A DNA stretch of 7,495 nt. It comes from Oscillospiraceae bacterium. GTDB taxonomy: Bacteria > Bacillota > Clostridia > Oscillospirales > Acutalibacteraceae. The position numbers and the translations under genes were made by a program. Positions 1 through 5,814 of the stretch are shown here, piece after piece; the stretch's first letter is position 1, and each line of letters starts with the position of its first letter. The DNA lies in the NCBI GenBank assembly GCA_902796295.1, contig CADBOL010000159.1, positions 1 through 7,495 of the forward strand, in the 5' to 3' direction. Under the pieces are notes generated by a model. That model was not told where the DNA came from, made no database searches, and saw nothing but the letters and a program-made list of their open reading frames with translations.

Positions 1-699
1 ATTCATATCAACGCCTGTGGCAAGGTCAATCGCCGTGGGCGTAACTATGAGCGAGAGAGGAACATTCTTTGTCAGCAGAGTGCTGATAACCGTGGTTATT
101 ATAAATACAACGAAGAACATAACTATTATGGCGAAACCGCCGAGTTTCTGCATTGCTCTTGTATTTGAGAGCGTGATTGCAAAGAAAAGCTCCGAAATAA
201 GGAATACAATCCAGGTGAACATGAATACGACAACAAGGATTATCATTTCTATTACAATCTTTTTGTCGGGGATTGCGTCGCTGAATAGTCTGAGCATTGA
301 GATGGCGGCTTTTACGTCATCGCCGACCATCGCGGTCGCATAGAGATAAACTCCTATGAAAACAACGCCCGCGAATATGAAACTCAGGAGCATCCAGCAG
401 AATGCCACAACCGCTTTGGAAGCGAGCAGCTGACCGCTGGTTACGGGCAGGGTAAAGCTGAGATATCCCTGGTTGCCGTAAAGAGACTTCTGAAAATTCA
501 CTATTACAAGCAGGAATGTAACCACTATTGCTATGCCTGCGGAAGCAATGAGCAGAGCGGTTGAAATAGCGCTTATCCAGTTAATCTTGAAAACATAGGA
601 GAGAGCCATAAGACCCGCAAGCACTACCGCCGTGAGATATATCATACCGAGAGTATGAATGTTTGATTTGAATTCATTCTTAATCAACTTCCCAAACAC
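1..699 (-). CDS. ABC-2-like transporter permease (partial, C-terminus off the left edge)
   Basis: Integral membrane subunit expected to pair with the ATPase encoded just upstream. The reading frame stays open for 233 codons from a GTG at 699-697 to the window edge, so the C-terminus is missing. The GTG is preceded by AAGGAGG at 715-709 with a 9-nt spacer, and it overlaps the last 20 nt of the ATPase gene, which is strong evidence for translational coupling. Hydrophobic stretches at about residues 17-37, 45-68, 95-120, 148-175 and 187-208 give about five membrane spans so far; permeases of this kind usually have six. Between spans two and three lies YGNQGYLSFTLPVTSGQLL (residues 74-92), a cytoplasmic-loop motif that recurs in clostridial permeases accompanying YtrB-like ATPases. 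The substrate cannot be told from the sequence. Drug, peptide or lipid export, or a membrane-stress function, are all possible. Confidence 0.85.
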   Translation of the reverse strand, partial: MFGKLIKNEFKSNIHTLGMIYLTAVVLAGLMALSYVFKINWISAISTALLIASAGIAIVVTFLLVIVNFQKSLYGNQGYLSFTLPVTSGQLLASKAVVAFCWMLLSFIFAGVVFIGVYLYATAMVGDDVKAAISMLRLFSDAIPDKKIVIEMIILVVVFMFTWIVFLISELFFAITLSNTRAMQKLGGFAIIVMFFVVFIITTVISTLLTKNVPLSLIVTPTAIDLATGVDMN

Positions 700-1390
700 T
701 GCCGTACACCTCCTTGAATAAATCTTCAACAGTCTTGCCTGCCGCCTTGATTTTATCTGTTTCCGTTTTTACAAGAACCTTGCCCTTGCCGATCATAAGC
801 ACGGAATTGAAAATGTCTTCAACATCATAGATAAGGTGAGTTGAGAGCATTACCGTTGAACCGGCGGGGTGGTTTCTCATAATTGTGTCAAGTATGAACT
901 GCCTTGCGGCGGGGTCTACGCCGCCGAGAGGCTCATCGAGCATATAGAGCTTGGCGTTTCTGCACATGACGAGCAGGAGCTGAAGCTTTTCCTGCATACC
1001 CTTTGACATGGTCTTTACCTTCTGCTTTTCGGGCAGCTGGAAAGTTCTCATCATTTTGAGCGCCTTTTCCCTGTCAAAATCCTTATAGAAATCCGCCATA
1101 TAATCCACGGCGTCAATGCAGCGCATCCAGTCTGCAAGATAGGTTTTCTCGGGCAGATACGCTACCATTGCCTTGGTTTCGGGGCACGGCTTTTTGCCGT
1201 CTATCAAAACTTCGCCGGAATAGTCATGAATGAGACCGACGAGTATTTTGATAAGAGAAGTTTTACCGCTGCCGTTGGGGCCGAGAAGGCCTATGATCTG
1301 GTCGCCCTCAAAGCCGAAAGATATCTCTTTGAGAACCTGATGGCTGCCGTAAGACTTACTCAGATTGTTTACTGTGATAATCTCGGACAA
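680..1390 (-). CDS. ABC transporter ATP-binding protein, TTG start
   Basis: ATPase subunit that powers the permease encoded next to it. Numbered from the TTG start (236 aa), Walker A GPNGSGKT is at 37-44, the signature SKGMQEKL at 129-136, Walker B LYMLDEP at 148-154 with catalytic Glu153, the D-loop GGVDP at 156-160 and the switch His185 in STH. The usual Q-loop glutamine is not obvious: the region reads AYLPEKTYL (78-86), as in many YtrB-type ATPases. An in-frame ATG exists at 1423, but TTG at 1390-1388 is the better start. It has GGAGGG at 1402-1397 with a 6-nt spacer, whereas the ATG would sit only a few bases from the predicted transcription start and has no ribosome binding site. The protein from TTG begins SEIITVNNLSKSYG, the normal family N-terminus. 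The permease GTG lies inside its 3' end. The family is clear; the substrate is unknown. Confidence 0.93.
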   Translation of the reverse strand: MSEIITVNNLSKSYGSHQVLKEISFGFEGDQIIGLLGPNGSGKTSLIKILVGLIHDYSGEVLIDGKKPCPETKAMVAYLPEKTYLADWMRCIDAVDYMADFYKDFDREKALKMMRTFQLPEKQKVKTMSKGMQEKLQLLLVMCRNAKLYMLDEPLGGVDPAARQFILDTIMRNHPAGSTVMLSTHLIYDVEDIFNSVLMIGKGKVLVKTETDKIKAAGKTVEDLFKEVYGSVWEVD

Positions 1391-1396
1391 ATTGAA

Positions 1397-1402
1397 CCCT
1401 CC
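1397..1402 (-). promoter_or_regulatory. Ribosome binding site that selects the TTG start of the ABC ATPase
   Basis: Read on the minus strand, GGAGGG ends 6 nt before TTG at 1390-1388. No comparable site precedes the upstream in-frame ATG at 1423. This decides the start in favour of TTG. Confidence 0.75.
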
Positions 1403-1433
1403 GTTCTTATTTGCATATTGCATATACGGATGT

Positions 1434-1442
1434 ATTATAACA
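1434..1442 (-). promoter_or_regulatory. Probable extended -10 promoter for the ABC transporter pair
   Basis: Minus-strand TGTTATAAT is a consensus TATAAT (1439-1434) with the TGn extension (1442-1441). No good -35 hexamer is found 16-18 bp upstream, where only T/A-rich sequence is seen; an extended -10 commonly compensates for this. Transcription would start near 1427, giving a leader of about 37 nt before the TTG start. The upstream flank is very AT-rich and could act as an UP-like element. Confidence 0.6.
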
Positions 1443-1527
1443 TCTATTTACCTAAAATAAAATAGTTATTTATACAGAATTTTATGTTTGTTTTAATTTT
1501 TTTTAAACAATACGGATAAGAGAAGTC

Positions 1528-1547
1528 ACCCGACTGAATTGCCGGGT
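1528..1547. terminator. Hairpin at the end of the five-gene operon, possible terminator
   Basis: ACCCG (1528-1532) and CGGGT (1543-1547) form a 5-bp stem that can extend by one C-G pair past an A/C mismatch. It starts 1 nt beyond the DUF805 stop codon. On the minus strand, which is the direction of the operon, it is followed by GACTTCTCTT, a poor U-tract. On the plus strand it is followed by TTTTATTTTCTTTT, which resembles an intrinsic terminator tail. It may end the operon weakly, or block antisense transcription coming from the ABC side. Confidence 0.45.
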
Positions 1548-1548
1548 T

Positions 1549-2178
1549 TTATTTTCTTTTCGGCTCGGGCCCGTAAATATTCGGACCTTCGCTTCCCTGA
1601 CAGTGATAGATGAGCAGTATAATCCAACCGACTATCGGGATGAGCCAGAGCAGAATATACCACCCGCTTCTGCCCGTATCATGAAGCCGTCTGAAATCAA
1701 TGGCAAGCATGGGAATCAAAACAGCGAGATTGTAAACGGAGTCAAGTATTGCAAAGGCGTTTGAAACGTTTCTGGCAAGAAATCCTATGGCGGTTGTAAT
1801 CAGAAAATTCATCAGGAATACAAACCAGTATTCCGCTCTTGATGAGCGGCCGCTGAAATCGATATAGCGAATGAAAAAGCTTCTTACCGCCTCGCCGAAT
1901 GACGGATTGATATATGATTCGGAAGAGCCGGGAGCGGATGCGCCGTAGCCGCCCGACTGACCCGAGCTGCGGTTGATATTGTCAATATGAAAGGGCTCAT
2001 TCCGGGTCTGCTCGTCATAACGGTACGAACCGCTTTCATTATAAACTTCGGCCGGTCTCGCATCCGTCTCATGGGCAGGTCTCTGTTCATTTACGAAGCC
2101 GCCGCTGAGCGAAGCGCCGCAGACAGTGCAGAATTTTGCGCCGTCATCAATTAATGCGCCGCATTTTTCACAGTACAC
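1549..2178 (-). CDS. Zinc-ribbon DUF805 family membrane protein, GTG start
   Basis: A 209-aa membrane protein of unknown function. Residues 1-24 form a zinc ribbon with Cys3, Cys6, Cys17 and Cys20 (C-x2-C-x10-C-x2-C). Residues 25-95 are a polar linker rich in Ser, Gly, Glu and Asn, probably disordered. Residues 96-206 are a DUF805 domain (relatives include E. coli YhaH), with the conserved patches FSGRSSRAEYWFVF (108-121), DFRRLHDTGRSGW (161-173) and EGPNIYGPEP (197-206). Three membrane spans are likely at about 117-135, 140-160 and 172-193. The start is GTG at 2178-2176, with AGGAGG at 2190-2185 and a 6-nt spacer. That binding site overlaps the stop codon of the phosphorylase gene upstream by one base, so translation is probably coupled. 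It is the last gene of the operon. A zinc ribbon fused to DUF805 is common in Firmicutes; no biochemical role is established that I can name. Confidence 0.9.
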   Translation of the reverse strand: MYCEKCGALIDDGAKFCTVCGASLSGGFVNEQRPAHETDARPAEVYNESGSYRYDEQTRNEPFHIDNINRSSGQSGGYGASAPGSSESYINPSFGEAVRSFFIRYIDFSGRSSRAEYWFVFLMNFLITTAIGFLARNVSNAFAILDSVYNLAVLIPMLAIDFRRLHDTGRSGWYILLWLIPIVGWIILLIYHCQGSEGPNIYGPEPKRK

Positions 2179-2189
2179 AATATTCCTCC

Positions 2190-2957
2190 TTAAAAAGCTT
2201 TGCCTTTATTGTCAATCAGTATTTTTAAAGCCTCAACAGCCGTTTGAATTGCGCGGCCGGTGTTTTCCGATTTATTCTCCGAAGGCATACCGTGCCCCGC
2301 CTGCTCCTGATTCCACACGCAGTGAAAAACAGCTCCGGCTTTCAGCCTGCGGAGAGAAGCAACAATAAAGAGAATACCGCTCTCCATTTCGGATGCGAGG
2401 CATCCTCCTTTTATCCAGGCCTGCCATTTGCTTTTGAGCTCATCGGAGCAGCCCATTGAATCGGGACTGTGCTGACCGTAGAAGGCGTCTTTTGCCTGTA
2501 CTATACCCGTGTGAGAGGGGAATCTGAGTTTCTCCGCCGCAAGGCGCAGAGCCGCCGTGACATCAATATCCGCAACAGCGGGGAATTCAGCGGGCATGTA
2601 TTCTTTTGATGTGCCGTCCTGCCTTATCGCCGCGCTCGCGATTACAAGATCCCCGGGATTTACGTCAAGCTGCATCCCGCCGCAGGTACCGACTCTTATG
2701 AAAGTATCGACTCCGATATGAGCGAGCTCCTCAACGCAGATTGCCGCTGAGGGAGCGCCGATACCTGTTGAGGTAACAAGGATTTTCTTTCCTTCAAGGT
2801 AACCTTCAAATGTCCTGAATTCCCTGTTGAAGGCTACTTCACGCGGGTTATCAAGATATGCTGCAATCTGAGGCACCCTGCCGGGGTCTCCGGGAATTAT
2901 CGCATACTTTGCTCCGTTTTCTTTTGTCAGACCGATATGATACTCGGGCTCTGCCAT
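2190..2957 (-). CDS. udp: Nucleoside phosphorylase, uridine-phosphorylase (Udp) family
   Basis: Cytoplasmic enzyme expected to cleave a nucleoside with phosphate to free base plus (deoxy)ribose-1-phosphate in nucleoside salvage. From ATG at 2957 it is 255 aa, close to E. coli Udp (253 aa). Phosphate and ribose-site motifs are present: PGDPGRV (22-28), Arg45 in NREF, RVGTCGG (88-94, matching E. coli RIGTTG) and EMES (190-193). The stretch PAEFPAVAD (122-130) also matches the family. TTG at 2975 would add six residues. ATG 2957 is preferred because GAGGTG (2969-2964) lies 6-7 nt upstream and because the radC stop ends 10 nt before it. The pyrimidine-binding part departs from E. coli: Gln162 is kept, but the positions of Arg168 and Arg223 appear to be Ser164 and a Q/E stretch (NQEQ, 216-219). 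Family assignment is secure; uridine as the substrate is probable, not proven. Confidence 0.85.
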   Translation of the reverse strand: MAEPEYHIGLTKENGAKYAIIPGDPGRVPQIAAYLDNPREVAFNREFRTFEGYLEGKKILVTSTGIGAPSAAICVEELAHIGVDTFIRVGTCGGMQLDVNPGDLVIASAAIRQDGTSKEYMPAEFPAVADIDVTAALRLAAEKLRFPSHTGIVQAKDAFYGQHSPDSMGCSDELKSKWQAWIKGGCLASEMESGILFIVASLRRLKAGAVFHCVWNQEQAGHGMPSENKSENTGRAIQTAVEALKILIDNKGKAF

Positions 2958-2963
2958 ATTAAG

Positions 2964-2969
2964 CACCTC
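2964..2969 (-). promoter_or_regulatory. Ribosome binding site that selects ATG 2957 of the phosphorylase gene
   Basis: Minus-strand GAGGTG overlaps the radC stop codon and lies 6 nt before ATG 2957-2955. It lies inside the coding sequence if the upstream TTG at 2975 is used instead, so it supports the shorter protein. Confidence 0.65.
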
Positions 2970-3663
2970 AATCAAAAAGATTTTGGAATTTTACCGTGTT
3001 CCTGAGAGACAGGCAGCCGTCTTTTCCGGCAATGATGTGGTCGGCAATACCTATGCCGATTTCTCCGAGAAGGCGACTGAGCTCTTTGGTGAGCAGGATG
3101 TCGTTTTCCGAGGGCGCCGCATCGCCCTGAGGGTGATTATGAGCGAGGATTACGCTCTCGGCACCGGAATCAACAGCTGTCTTTACGACTGATTTTTTAT
3201 CAATTGAAACCTGCGTAAGGCTGCCTTCTCCGAGCAGGGAGCATTCCGTTGCCCTGCCGAAGGTGTCAAGACAGATAAGATAAAATCTTTCATTTTCCGA
3301 ATCCCCGAAGAGATTCATTACATATTTTTCCGCCTCTCCCTGTTCAAAAAGTGCGGATTTCGGTCCGGTTTTCCCGCTGTATCTCGAAGCAATCTCGGGC
3401 AGGACCGAGAGCAGCAGTGCGGAGCTTTCTCCGATTCCTTCTGCTGTTTTGAGCTCTTCATAAGGAGCGTCAAGAACTCCTCTGAGAGAGCCGTACTTAT
3501 CGAGCAGGGATTTTGCAATGGGATTTGTGTCTTTTCGCGGAACGGAATAAAACAAAAGAAGCTCAAGCAGACCTGTGTCGGGGATGTCGGATATATCGCT
3601 TTTCCTGAAGGCTTCTCTGACCCTTTTACGGTGATCAGCGTGTGGATATTTTTTATCTGCCAT
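2968..3663 (-). CDS. radC: RadC family JAB/JAMM-domain protein
   Basis: 231-aa RadC (UPF0758-type) protein. The N-terminal part (residues 11-100) carries the clostridial RadC pattern HRKRVREAF...LLELLLFYSVPRKDTNPIA and a helix-hairpin-helix-like segment LKTAEGIGESSALLL (71-85), normally a DNA-contacting fold. The C-terminal part is a JAB/JAMM metalloprotease-like domain with His175 and His177 (HNHPQGD), Ser185 and Asp188, spaced as in H-x-H-x7-S-x2-D. The upstream acidic ligand is probably Glu125, and DHIIAGKDG follows at 208-216. All metal-site residues look intact. The historical link of RadC to recombination repair was not borne out in E. coli, and the molecular role is unsettled. ATG at 3663-3661 overlaps the TGA of the SDR gene by one base (TGATG), so translation is coupled; a G-run at 3677-3672 could serve as a weak binding site. 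Confidence 0.93.
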   Translation of the reverse strand: MADKKYPHADHRKRVREAFRKSDISDIPDTGLLELLLFYSVPRKDTNPIAKSLLDKYGSLRGVLDAPYEELKTAEGIGESSALLLSVLPEIASRYSGKTGPKSALFEQGEAEKYVMNLFGDSENERFYLICLDTFGRATECSLLGEGSLTQVSIDKKSVVKTAVDSGAESVILAHNHPQGDAAPSENDILLTKELSRLLGEIGIGIADHIIAGKDGCLSLRNTVKFQNLFD

Positions 3664-4394
3664 CAGGTGAGCCCCCCGTCCGCGGTCAGTACCTGAGCTG
3701 TAATATAGCTTGATTTGTCACTCGCGAGGAATGATACTATTTCGGCAATTTCATCCGGAGTGCCGAATCTTCCCATGGGGATTTCTTCGGCAAAAGCCGA
3801 CTTTTCGGCATCGGAAAGATTATTGTTCATCTTTGTATCAACAGCGCCGGGCGCGATGCAGTTGACACGTATGCCGCTCGGCGCGAGCTCCCTGGCGAGA
3901 GCCTTTGTGAATCCGATTACTCCGGCTTTTGTCGCCGAGTAGACGGCTTCGCACGAGGCGCCGTAATTTCCCCACATTGAGGAGATGTTTATGATACTTC
4001 CGTATTTGTTTCTCACCATATCCGGCACAGCCACCCGGCAGGTATTGTAGACTCCCTTGAGATTTACGGCTAAAAGCCTGTCAAATTCTTCGGGCGATGT
4101 GTCTGTCAGAAGCTTCTGAAGGGCGATGCCCGCGCAGTTTAAAAGCACCGAGAAGCCGCCGAATCTCTCGGCAGCTTCTTTGAATACGGTTTCTGTTTTT
4201 TCTGTGTCGGAAACATCGAGACGGTAAATCTCATAGTTTGCATTTATCAGGTCAAGCCTGCCTGCGAGCTCTTCGGCGCCGCTTCTGTCATTGCAGTAAC
4301 AAAGGGCAAGTGAATATCCGTCACAGGCGAGCTTATACGCAGCTGCGCTGCCGATTCCGCCGGATGCTCCGGTAATGAAAGCAGATTTATTCAT
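3663..4394 (-). CDS. FabG-like SDR oxidoreductase, probable EF-P 5-aminopentanone reductase (YmfI-like)
   Basis: 243-aa classical short-chain dehydrogenase/reductase, NAD(P)H-dependent and cytoplasmic. The cofactor motif TGASGGIG is at 8-15, NCAG at 86-89, catalytic Asn111, Ser139, Tyr152 and Lys156 (YSATK), and APGAVDT at 181-187 before the C-terminal DGG. Length and motif spacing match FabG. The segment around the active site, SSMWGNYGASCEAVYS (138-153), and the tail PMGRFGTPDEIAEIVSFLASD (206-226) resemble my recollection of B. subtilis YmfI. YmfI reduces the 5-aminopentanone group on the modified lysine of elongation factor P. This is a better match than fatty-acid FabG, and no other fatty-acid synthesis gene is nearby. 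ATG 4394 lies 7 nt after the lipoprotein stop and has no visible Shine-Dalgarno, so translation probably depends on coupling. SDR family is certain; the EF-P role is moderately supported, and FabG or another carbonyl reductase is the alternative. Confidence 0.9.
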   Translation of the reverse strand: MNKSAFITGASGGIGSAAAYKLACDGYSLALCYCNDRSGAEELAGRLDLINANYEIYRLDVSDTEKTETVFKEAAERFGGFSVLLNCAGIALQKLLTDTSPEEFDRLLAVNLKGVYNTCRVAVPDMVRNKYGSIINISSMWGNYGASCEAVYSATKAGVIGFTKALARELAPSGIRVNCIAPGAVDTKMNNNLSDAEKSAFAEEIPMGRFGTPDEIAEIVSFLASDKSSYITAQVLTADGGLT

Positions 4395-4401
4395 TTATGA
4401 T

Positions 4402-5601
4402 TTAAAACCAGTTGTCCATACCGTCCTGGCTGAGAAGATCGGTCATGTTGTAGTATCCGGAAGGCTCGGTGAACAGTTTGCTGTCGGCCGAGTATGCAAC
4501 CTGGGTAATCTCAATAATGGAAGCTGTTCCGTCTTTATCTTTGTGCTCAATTCTCTTGAGATTCTGCCCGTCATAGTAATAGTATGATGTGCCGGTATCG
4601 TTTTCATAAACATCGACTTCAAAGTTCTTTCCGCCGATACTTGTTTTGACGGTTCCCTTGTAGTTGCTCTTTTCCGGAGCTTCTACGCCGAGTTTGAATT
4701 CATCCATGAATTCTTTGACCTGGTCGGAGGGAAGATCCATATATGCCTTGAGATTGGGTGTATAAATACGCGCTTTGTCTCCGTTGATATATGCCTTTAT
4801 TGTCATACTGCCGGAATCTTTGCTGATGTCAATGGGAGCCGATGCTTCAATATACATCTTGTCGCCGTTTTTCGCAATTATGACGGGCATTGAGGAGGTC
4901 TGATTGTCAGCGGTGCTGCTCATGACAAATTTCATGGTGTATGCGTTTTTGCTCGAAATATCCTGGAAGAATTTCTGCCCCTGGTTTCTGGAGGCAGCAT
5001 CTGCGGATATGTTTTCATCGCTGATGGAATCCATACTTATCTTGTGAATGTTATTGCCGAGTGCGAGAGTTGCTTTTTCGGCGTTATGATCCACAAATTT
5101 TTCGGCATTATCGCCGCTGAAATTCGCAAGGAATGATTCCTGCTCGGGTGTGAGTGAAACATCGCCGTAAGGATCGGATGAACCGGGAGATGTAGCGACC
5201 GTGGCGCCTTGAGCGTCTTTGGCGAGGCCCTCGCTTCTTCTGGTCCTGGGAACGGTAACAACCTTTTCTTTGACGGTTGCCTCAACCGTAACCTCTTCGC
5301 CTTCGTTATTAACTACGTAGAATTCCGTCTTGCCGCCCTTATCCGCCTCTTTTGCTTTGACGGTGACAACGTTACCGGAATTGTCTTCATAGAAGTATTC
5401 GGTTTCGCCTGTGTCTTCGTTGACCTGTGTGGCGAGAGTATGCTCCTCACCCTTTTCGTCAACTATCTTGACTTCGCTTACCTTTTCAAAGTTATTCTCT
5501 TTGACTTTGGTTTCTTTCTGCTGCTGCTGTTTCTTGCAGGATGCAAGACCGAATGCAAGCACGAATACGAGCATGAGCGCGATAATGTTTCTGAGTTTCA
5601 T
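4402..5601 (-). CDS. Secreted lipoprotein with repeated beta-rich stalk and LolA/LprG-like C-terminal domain
   Basis: 399-aa lipoprotein and first gene of the operon. It has a clear type II signal peptide: MKLR, a hydrophobic core, then lipobox LASC with acylated Cys22, followed by a basic and Gln-rich KKQQQQK spacer. Residues about 42-113 contain three imperfect repeats of 22-25 aa, seen best in TEYFYEDNSGNVVTVKA (67-83) and TEFYVVNNEGEEVTVEA (92-108). A low-complexity Ser/Pro/Gly linker follows (about 114-150). Residues about 205-380 read as alternating beta strands (FVMSSTADN, KMYIEASAP, MTIKAYINGDKARIYTP, KAYMDLPSD), as in the LolA/LppX/LprG-like lipoproteins of Gram-positives. The protein sits outside the membrane. 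Lipid or hydrophobic ligand binding is conceivable, but the family call is by pattern only. ATG 5601 has AAGGAG at 5616-5611 with a 9-nt spacer. Confidence 0.88.
   Translation of the reverse strand: MKLRNIIALMLVFVLAFGLASCKKQQQQKETKVKENNFEKVSEVKIVDEKGEEHTLATQVNEDTGETEYFYEDNSGNVVTVKAKEADKGGKTEFYVVNNEGEEVTVEATVKEKVVTVPRTRRSEGLAKDAQGATVATSPGSSDPYGDVSLTPEQESFLANFSGDNAEKFVDHNAEKATLALGNNIHKISMDSISDENISADAASRNQGQKFFQDISSKNAYTMKFVMSSTADNQTSSMPVIIAKNGDKMYIEASAPIDISKDSGSMTIKAYINGDKARIYTPNLKAYMDLPSDQVKEFMDEFKLGVEAPEKSNYKGTVKTSIGGKNFEVDVYENDTGTSYYYYDGQNLKRIEHKDKDGTASIIEITQVAYSADSKLFTEPSGYYNMTDLLSQDGMDNWF
5263..5478 (-). repeat. Protein-level tandem repeat in the lipoprotein stalk (three imperfect units)
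   Basis: Units are residues 42-66, 67-91 and 92-113 of the lipoprotein. Each has the pattern of a strand, a turn with D/N-x-x-G (DEKG, DNSG, NNEG), a second strand (EEHTLATQV, NVVTVKAKE, EEVTVEATV) and an acidic turn. They probably form successive beta-hairpins. The copies have diverged at the DNA level. Confidence 0.6.
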
Positions 5602-5635
5602 ATGGCATTACTCCTTAGATTGTCTTTGCAGTTTT

Positions 5636-5664
5636 AGAATACATTTTTTTTGAGGTGAATTCAA
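5636..5664 (-). promoter_or_regulatory. Predicted SigA promoter of the five-gene lipoprotein operon
   Basis: Minus-strand TTGAAT (5664-5659) and TATTCT (5641-5636) are separated by 17 bp that include an A-tract. Transcription would start near 5629, leaving about 28 nt before the ATG at 5601, with AAGGAG in between. No other convincing promoter was seen in the short gaps further down the operon. Confidence 0.65.
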
Positions 5665-5768
5665 GGTACTTTTATTAATGAAATGTTTCTAAATTGTAAC
5701 AAATGGGCAGGATTCGGGAAAAACAGGCATTATTATGCGATTTGTTTATCCAAAATGAAATAAAGAGT

Positions 5769-5784
5769 ATAAAAACATATTTAT
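5769..5784. repeat. Small AT-rich inverted repeat ATAAA-N6-TTTAT
   Basis: A perfect 5+5 bp inverted repeat about 110-125 bp upstream of the predicted aconitase transcription start. It recalls the ATAA-N7-TTAT dyad bound by CcpC at Bacillus citrate-cycle genes, but the core spacing here is 8. In AT-rich DNA this could be chance. Confidence 0.3.
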
Positions 5785-5793
5785 CAGCCACGT

Positions 5794-5807
5794 TTTCCGG
5801 TTTCCGG
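5794..5807. repeat. Tandem heptamer TTTCCGG x2
   Basis: Two exact adjacent copies, 5794-5800 and 5801-5807. They stand out as GC-bearing words in AT-rich DNA, and a related TTTCCGT lies at 5833-5839 inside the neighbouring dyad. They sit upstream of the aconitase -35 and are a candidate for regulator half-sites. Confidence 0.45.
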
Positions 5808-5814
5808 TAATATG

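Noticed and set aside
17..343. 108-codon plus-strand open frame at the left edge
   Set aside because: It is antisense to the ABC permease, whose minus-strand frame has coherent membrane spans, a binding site and an overlap with the ATPase.
680..699. ATPase/permease overlap as a possible frameshift or fusion
   Set aside because: Both frames are intact, and the permease GTG has its own AAGGAGG inside the ATPase gene. This is normal coupling in ABC operons.
1226..1465. Plus-strand open frame across the ABC ATPase start
   Set aside because: It is antisense to Walker A and the promoter of the ATPase and resembles no known protein.
5518..5529. Four CTG triplets as a microsatellite
   Set aside because: They encode the QQQQ spacer after the lipobox cysteine (CAG on the coding strand). 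Four units is too short to call a variable repeat.
5209..5637. 142-codon plus-strand open frame over the 5' end of the lipoprotein gene
   Set aside because: It is antisense to the signal peptide and repeat region. Its hydrophobic and Cys-rich look comes from the reverse complement of Lys/Glu/Gln codons.
5725..5740. GCAT-TATT-ATGC hairpin in the intergenic region
   Set aside because: A 4-bp stem in AT-rich DNA is expected by chance; there is no T-tract or context for a terminator.
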